This document shows positions 6,601-9,911 of a stretch of DNA of 9,911 bases, one piece after another. The translations under genes and the position numbers were made by a program. Location: NCBI GenBank assembly GCA_945983015.1, contig CAMFSN010000056.1, positions 1 through 9,911 on the forward strand, written 5' to 3'. Positions within the stretch are counted from its first letter, which is position 1; every line of letters begins with the position of its first letter. The notes beneath the pieces are model-generated. The model saw only the letters and a program-made list of their open reading frames with translations, did not search any database and was not told the DNA's origin. The stretch comes from an uncultured Bacteroidales bacterium. Lineage in GTDB: Bacteria; Bacteroidota; Bacteroidia; Bacteroidales; UBA932.

Positions 6601-8028
6601 ATGAGCAAAAATTCATATAAAAGAAACGTGTTTTGTGTTTGCATCCTTGCAGCGTTTATGGCGCTGCAAGGATGTTCCCAAAAGGAGGCGAACTTCGCTT
6701 CCTCTGTGAGTTCTGTCAGCGTTTTGGCCCAAGAGAATGCGCTGAGGGCCGATGTGGAGCTCGTATTCAGGAAAAGCTGTGCGTTTAGAATTGAGTATTG
6801 GCCTACAGAGAAAGGCAGGAGCCTGGCGAAGAGCACACGGATGATGTCGGCAGCGGCGGGAAGCACAAGCTGTCATCTGAACTTTCTAGAGGAGAGAACA
6901 CAATACACCCTTCAGGTGATTTTAGACAATGGGGCAGAGTCGAAATGTCTGGATTTTTCCACTACTTCCCTACCTGTGGATATTCCGCGTTATGAAGTGG
7001 AGTACGTCGATCCGGATTGGGTTTTGCCGGAAGGCTATCTGCTTCAATGGGATGCGGCAAGTCCAGGATATCTGACCATCTGCGATCTGGAAGGGAAAAT
7101 CATCTGGTACCAAGCTTTCGGGGAGGGTATCAGGACCGCGTATTTCGACAGCAAGTCGGGGCAATTCGCGGTACTGTGTGGCTTTGCCGACGGAGAGGAC
7201 TCGGAAGACTTCTACCGCCTGGCTTCAGACGTGTATGTCTGTGATATAAATAGGGATATATTATTCCACCGCAAGCCCTCAGAATCTTTTGTCCCATATC
7301 CTCACCACGAATTTTCCATTCTGGAAAACGGAGATTATCTGATCCTATCGAATGTCGTAAAGCCCTTCCCTGTAGGGGAGAGTGCAAGTATGACCGATAT
7401 TTGGGGAGATGGCTTCTATGTCTGTGACAAGAATGGGAATATACGGCTTTCCTGGGATTGTTTTTCCGAATTGAATCCTTCGGAGGTGGATTACGTCGAT
7501 GCCGCGAAATTTGCCAATGATTATGTTCACGCCAATTCCGTCGTTATGGATGAGAATGGAGATTATTATATCACCTTCAACAGGATAAACGAACTTTGGA
7601 AAATATCAGGACAAAGCCTGAAAGTGCTCTATAGGGTAGGAATTCACGGAAACACCACCCTCGATGAGGAAAGCAGCGGCTACGGCTGGCCAAACGGGGG
7701 ACTACACGCGGCCACTGTAATCTCTGCGGACAGGATTTTATGTTACGACAATGGTAAGAACCTGGGCTATTCCCGCGCCATCCTCTTCAATATCAATCCG
7801 GAAGATCTGAGTGTAAGCTATGAGTTTGTGGTCAATCTGCCTAAGGAATACAGTTCCATCAACCGTAGCAATGTCCAGATGGTATCTGAAGATCTTCTGC
7901 TTTTCGGTTCCACGGTCTCAGCCAAGGCCGTATTCGAAAATATGGAAGGAAAAGTATTATATTTGTTATCTCGCTCCGGCATATCCTACAGGACATATTG
8001 GATTCCTAAGGAAGATCTTCCGGACTAG
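6601..8028 (+). CDS. Arylsulfotransferase (ASST) family lipoprotein, PAPS-independent type
   Basis: ASST enzymes move a sulfuryl group from an aryl sulfate donor to a phenolic acceptor through a sulfohistidine intermediate, outside the cytoplasm. The 475-residue product has a lipoprotein signal peptide (ALQGC, Cys25) rather than the free periplasmic form of the E. coli enzyme. Residues about 30-125 form a small beta-sandwich-like N-terminal domain, and the rest has repeated beta-propeller strands. The active-site motifs appear in the expected order: PHHEF with His236, DYVHANSV with His310 and Asn312, FNRIN with Arg328, and GLHAATV with His369 followed by CYDNG. These correspond to E. coli AssT His252, His356/Asn358, Arg374 and the nucleophile His436. 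The 18-residue spacing between His310 and Arg328 is the same as in E. coli, while the stretch to the nucleophile is about 20 residues shorter. TAA of the previous gene touches this ATG, which suggests coupled translation. The donor and acceptor are unknown, and no dsbL/dsbI partner is visible. Confidence 0.88.
   Translation: MSKNSYKRNVFCVCILAAFMALQGCSQKEANFASSVSSVSVLAQENALRADVELVFRKSCAFRIEYWPTEKGRSLAKSTRMMSAAAGSTSCHLNFLEERTQYTLQVILDNGAESKCLDFSTTSLPVDIPRYEVEYVDPDWVLPEGYLLQWDAASPGYLTICDLEGKIIWYQAFGEGIRTAYFDSKSGQFAVLCGFADGEDSEDFYRLASDVYVCDINRDILFHRKPSESFVPYPHHEFSILENGDYLILSNVVKPFPVGESASMTDIWGDGFYVCDKNGNIRLSWDCFSELNPSEVDYVDAAKFANDYVHANSVVMDENGDYYITFNRINELWKISGQSLKVLYRVGIHGNTTLDEESSGYGWPNGGLHAATVISADRILCYDNGKNLGYSRAILFNINPEDLSVSYEFVVNLPKEYSSINRSNVQMVSEDLLLFGSTVSAKAVFENMEGKVLYLLSRSGISYRTYWIPKEDLPD
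6642..6674. repeat. Perfect 13-bp inverted repeat in the signal-peptide region of the ASST gene
   Basis: CATCCTTGCAGCG at 6642-6654 is the exact reverse complement of CGCTGCAAGGATG at 6662-6674, with the 7-base loop TTTATGG between them. In RNA, G6641 and U6675 could add a G-U pair. The hairpin starts 41 bases into the gene and spans codons 14-25, which encode the hydrophobic core and lipobox. No T-run follows, so it is not a standard intrinsic terminator. It could slow translation, protect or process the mRNA, or bind a regulator as DNA. It may also be chance constrained by codon choice, although a perfect 13-bp arm is unusual. Confidence 0.75.
7933..7965 (+). promoter_or_regulatory. Candidate Bacteroides-type promoter for the metal-handling genes
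   Basis: TATATTTG at 7958-7965 fits the Bacteroidota -7 consensus TAnnTTTG exactly. TTCG at 7933-7936 is one base from the -33 element TTTG, with a spacer of 21 bases, near the upper end of the usual range. Transcription would start near 7972, about 65 bases before the regulator gene at 8038. The site lies inside the end of the ASST gene. An independent promoter here would make functional sense because the downstream genes are unrelated, but the -33 match is imperfect and A/T-rich coding sequence gives such hits by chance. Confidence 0.3.
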
Positions 8029-8037
8029 TGATGATAA

Positions 8038-8448
8038 ATGAATAGCTTGTATATTAAAAATATGGTCTGTCCACGCTGCATCAGGACAGTGGAAAAAATA
8101 CTTGGCAAACTTGGCATAGGATATAGAAACATTGTCCTGGGGCAGGTCGAAATAGAGAGGGAATTGGCCTATAAGGAAAGGGAAGCACTGAGGAAAGAGT
8201 TGTCAGACGAGGGTTTCGAGCTTATCGATGACATCCAATCCACTAAAGTGGAGGCTATTCGCCTAGCCATAATCCAATGGGCGAGAATGAGTGGGGAAAG
8301 ATATGCTAAGGAATTGATCAGCTATGGGGACAAGTCCATCAGCGAGATAGCTTGGGAGTTAGGCTTCAGCAGCCCTGCACATTTCAGCGCCCAATTCAAA
8401 AAGGAAAGCGGAATGAGTCCCAAGATATGGCAGAATTTTTTAAAATAA
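8038..8448 (+). CDS. Short Cys-motif/AraC-type transcriptional regulator, probably metal-responsive, with one HTH missing
   Basis: The 136-residue protein starts with a heavy-metal-associated-like segment: YIKNMVCPRC with Cys11 and Cys14, then IRTVEKILGKLGI and an LGQVEIE strand, ending at a GFELIDD turn near residue 65. The C-terminal half (about 90-136) is the second half of an AraC DNA-binding domain: SISEIAWELGFSSPAHFSAQFKK then GMSPKIWQ. Bacteroidota regulators of this type, as I recall them, are about 190 residues and carry a full AraC domain with two helix-turn-helix motifs. Here residues 66-95 pass directly from the linker to the second HTH, so about 50 residues with the first HTH appear to be absent, with the frame intact. 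The gene overlaps the efflux permease gene by 22 bases, which suggests that it senses the exported metal and controls that gene. With a single HTH it may bind DNA weakly, work as a dimer, or be decaying. Confidence 0.85.
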   Translation: MNSLYIKNMVCPRCIRTVEKILGKLGIGYRNIVLGQVEIERELAYKEREALRKELSDEGFELIDDIQSTKVEAIRLAIIQWARMSGERYAKELISYGDKSISEIAWELGFSSPAHFSAQFKKESGMSPKIWQNFLK

Positions 8449-9644
8449 TAGCGGATATGGCGCCGTACCTGCTGCTAGGATTCCTGTTCGCGGGACTCCT
8501 GCACGCATTTATTCCGGCGCAATTTTATGGGAGATACCTCTCAAAGAACAACTTCCATTCGGTCCTGAATGCTACCCTGTTGGGTATCCCCTTGCCCCTT
8601 TGCTCCTGCGGAGTAATCCCTACGGCAATGTCCCTTCGCAAGGAAGGTGCATCCAAAGCGGCAGTAGTGTCCTTTCTTATAGCCACTCCTCAAACCGGCG
8701 TAGATAGCATATTGGCAACCTATGGCCTTATGGGACTTCCCTTTGCCATCATACGGCCCATCGCCGCTCTGGTCTCGGCCTTGTTTGGAGGATTGCTCAG
8801 CACTTTATTCAATAAAGAAAGCGATACTGACAACCTATGTCAAAGCCAATTGAAGACGCAGGATAAGAAATCCTTTTTCTCAAAGCTAAAGGATGCCCTA
8901 CACTATGCCTTTGTGGATATGATGCAAGACATAGGTCGCTGGCTCATCATAGGGATAGTCGTAGCTGCCCTTATCGCTGCTTTCGTCCCTGAGGAATGGT
9001 TTACCGTGTTCCAAGGAAATACCTGGGCTTCAATGCTCCTGGTCCTGTGCATCTCTATACCTATGTACATCTGCGCCACAGGCAGCATTCCCATCGCCGT
9101 AGCCCTGATGCTCAAAGGTCTGACTCCAGGTGCCGCGCTGGTACTGCTTATGGCTGGGCCAGCCTGCAATCTGGCTTCAATCCTGGTAGTGAACAAAGTG
9201 ATGGGAAAGAAAAGCCTTGTATTCTATCTGGCCTCCATAATACTTGGAGCCATCACTTTCGGCTGCATAGTCGATTATCTCCAGTTTCACGACATCGTGA
9301 ACTTCCTCGGAGAACTGAGTCAAAAGGAAGCCGCTTGCCATAGCGCCCCCTCCCTGCTTTCCCTCATTTCAGGGCTCGCTCTCCTACTCTTACTCTTCAA
9401 TGCTTTAATCCTTACCCGATTTCGAAAAAAAACTAAAGATAACAATAGCTCTATGAACACTTATCACATCAAAGGAATGTCTTGCAATCATTGCAAGCAG
9501 TCAGTCGAAAAAGCCATCCTTAACGTCAAAGGCGTAAAATCCGTAAGCGTTTCTCTCGAAAATGGAGAAGCCTTGGTAGAAGGAGAGGCCTCAAGGGAAG
9601 ATATCTGTAAAGCAATAGCAGATATAGGATATACCTGCTATTGA
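8427..9644 (+). CDS. SO_0444/DUF318-type Cu/Zn efflux permease with C-terminal heavy-metal-associated domain
   Basis: The ATG at 8427 gives a 405-residue product starting MAEFFKIIADMAPYLLLGFL, the usual N-terminus of this permease family; the upstream in-frame ATG at 8352 only reads through the regulator gene out of frame. About eight membrane segments are visible (near 11-30, 46-60, 77-95, 103-128, 170-187, 201-222, 232-256, 265-283 and 307-328). Family motifs include PLPLCSCGVIPTAMSLRKEG (Cys59, Cys61), SFLIATPQTGVDS, YICATGSIPIA (Cys216) and GPACNLASI (Cys247). These cysteines are probably metal ligands along the path. After a basic linker, residues 343-405 form a heavy-metal-associated domain with GMSCNHC (Cys353, Cys356). 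The protein is predicted to export copper or zinc across the inner membrane; which metal is not readable from sequence. ArsP-type organoarsenical permeases are related, but the CSCG motif and the attached metal-binding domain favour the Cu/Zn type. Confidence 0.88.
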   Translation: MAEFFKIIADMAPYLLLGFLFAGLLHAFIPAQFYGRYLSKNNFHSVLNATLLGIPLPLCSCGVIPTAMSLRKEGASKAAVVSFLIATPQTGVDSILATYGLMGLPFAIIRPIAALVSALFGGLLSTLFNKESDTDNLCQSQLKTQDKKSFFSKLKDALHYAFVDMMQDIGRWLIIGIVVAALIAAFVPEEWFTVFQGNTWASMLLVLCISIPMYICATGSIPIAVALMLKGLTPGAALVLLMAGPACNLASILVVNKVMGKKSLVFYLASIILGAITFGCIVDYLQFHDIVNFLGELSQKEAACHSAPSLLSLISGLALLLLLFNALILTRFRKKTKDNNSSMNTYHIKGMSCNHCKQSVEKAILNVKGVKSVSVSLENGEALVEGEASREDICKAIADIGYTCY

Positions 9645-9660
9645 TCTCTACAATTCTACC

Positions 9661-9705
9661 AGCTCTGAAGGCACCTGAGGCATAGCACCGTAAAGGCCGA
9701 GAGCT
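9661..9705. terminator. Weak stem-loop between convergent genes, possible terminator
   Basis: AGCTCT at 9661-9666 pairs with AGAGCT at 9700-9705. A further GGC at 9670-9672 pairs with GCC at 9696-9698, after an uneven internal loop. It lies 17 bases after the permease stop, between convergent genes, where a bidirectional terminator would be expected. No T-run follows on either strand, so the call is tentative. Nothing else recognisable is present between 9645 and 9779 on the + strand. Confidence 0.2.
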
Positions 9706-9779
9706 ACAAAATATACAAATCCGATCTTACTCTGTCGGCTGCCACTTGCAGCGAACAGGTGATACGTGCTTCTAGAATA

Positions 9780-9911
9780 TTATAAAGCAAGGCTCTTGTA
9801 ATTAATGATTTCGATGTCGCCTGCATTGTTCTCGAAATCACCAGTATATACTACATCCTTCCTTCTGATAGGAGTCTTTATCCATTCCGGCAGTTTCTTC
9901 AGGGTAGTTTC
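9780..9911 (-). CDS. C-terminal end of a minus-strand protein, possibly an AAA/DUF4143-type ATPase
   Basis: On the minus strand, 43 codons run from the window edge to a TAA at 9780-9782. The fragment contains LPEWIKTPIRRKDVVYTGDF and ends GDIEIINYKSLAL. The basic R-R-K followed by a VVYTGD strand and a short final I-x-x-[IV]-N-[YF] strand recall the C-terminal ends of DUF4143-type ATP-binding proteins common in Bacteroidales, but the part that would prove this (Walker motifs) lies outside the window. That it is coding is supported by the good protein-like composition and the open frame to the edge. It is convergent with the permease gene and is probably unrelated in function. Confidence 0.5.
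   Translation of the reverse strand, partial: ETTLKKLPEWIKTPIRRKDVVYTGDFENNAGDIEIINYKSLAL

Noticed and set aside
6642..6674. Intrinsic terminator at the inverted repeat in the ASST gene
   Set aside because: No T-run follows the stem and it lies inside an intact signal-peptide coding region.
8352..8426. Extended start for the permease at the in-frame ATG 8352
   Set aside because: The added 25 residues are polar and unlike the family, and come from reading the regulator's HTH codons in another frame; the start at 8427 gives the standard MAPYLLLGFL N-terminus.
8427..9644. Arsenic permease ArsP instead of a Cu/Zn exporter
   Set aside because: The same superfamily, but the CSCG motif, the C-terminal GMxCxxC domain and the neighbouring CxxC regulator fit the SO_0444 Cu/Zn type better; no arsenic genes are nearby.
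1..9911. CRISPR array, insertion sequence, tRNA or phage defence genes
   Set aside because: No regularly spaced repeats, transposase-like ORF, terminal inverted repeats or tRNA-like cloverleaf were seen.

Overview
The window looks like part of a Bacteroidales (Bacteroidota) genome. The evidence is a RagB/SusD-family protein, a series of lipoproteins with fimbrillin-like modules, A/T-rich leaders without strong Shine-Dalgarno sites, and a small Cys-motif/AraC regulator of a type common in this order. Genus cannot be read from the sequence. All genes but the last lie on the + strand and are tightly packed.

Positions 1-8028 form a surface-protein operon. It starts inside a susD-like gene; a SusC-type transporter would be expected just upstream, outside the window. 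Three lipoprotein genes follow (1425-3449, 3461-5152, 5305-6600), each with a fimbrillin-like module. The first places this module between two copies of a concanavalin/GH16-like domain. The second and third are paralogues that share a C-terminal beta-sandwich module, and the second carries an extra lipocalin-like insert between the shared modules. An easily missed 44-residue ORF (5164-5298) sits between the paralogues. The last gene (6601-8028) encodes a lipoprotein of the PAPS-independent arylsulfotransferase (ASST) family with the catalytic residues in place. Junctions are a 4-base ATGA overlap, 11 bases, about 150 bases holding the small ORF, and a direct TAA-ATG abutment, so co-expression is likely. 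My inference is that these proteins bind a glycan or glycoconjugate at the cell surface and that the ASST moves a sulfuryl group to or from that ligand or an aromatic partner.

Positions 8038-9644 form a metal-handling pair: a short Cys-X2-Cys/AraC-type regulator that appears to lack one of the two usual HTH motifs, overlapping by 22 bases a polytopic SO_0444/DUF318-type Cu/Zn efflux permease that ends in its own GMxCxxC heavy-metal-associated domain. A possible Bacteroides-type promoter lies in the 3' end of the ASST gene.

Positions 9645-9911 hold a short convergent intergenic region and the C-terminal 43 codons of a minus-strand gene that continues past the window edge. No RNA gene, insertion sequence or CRISPR array was recognised.
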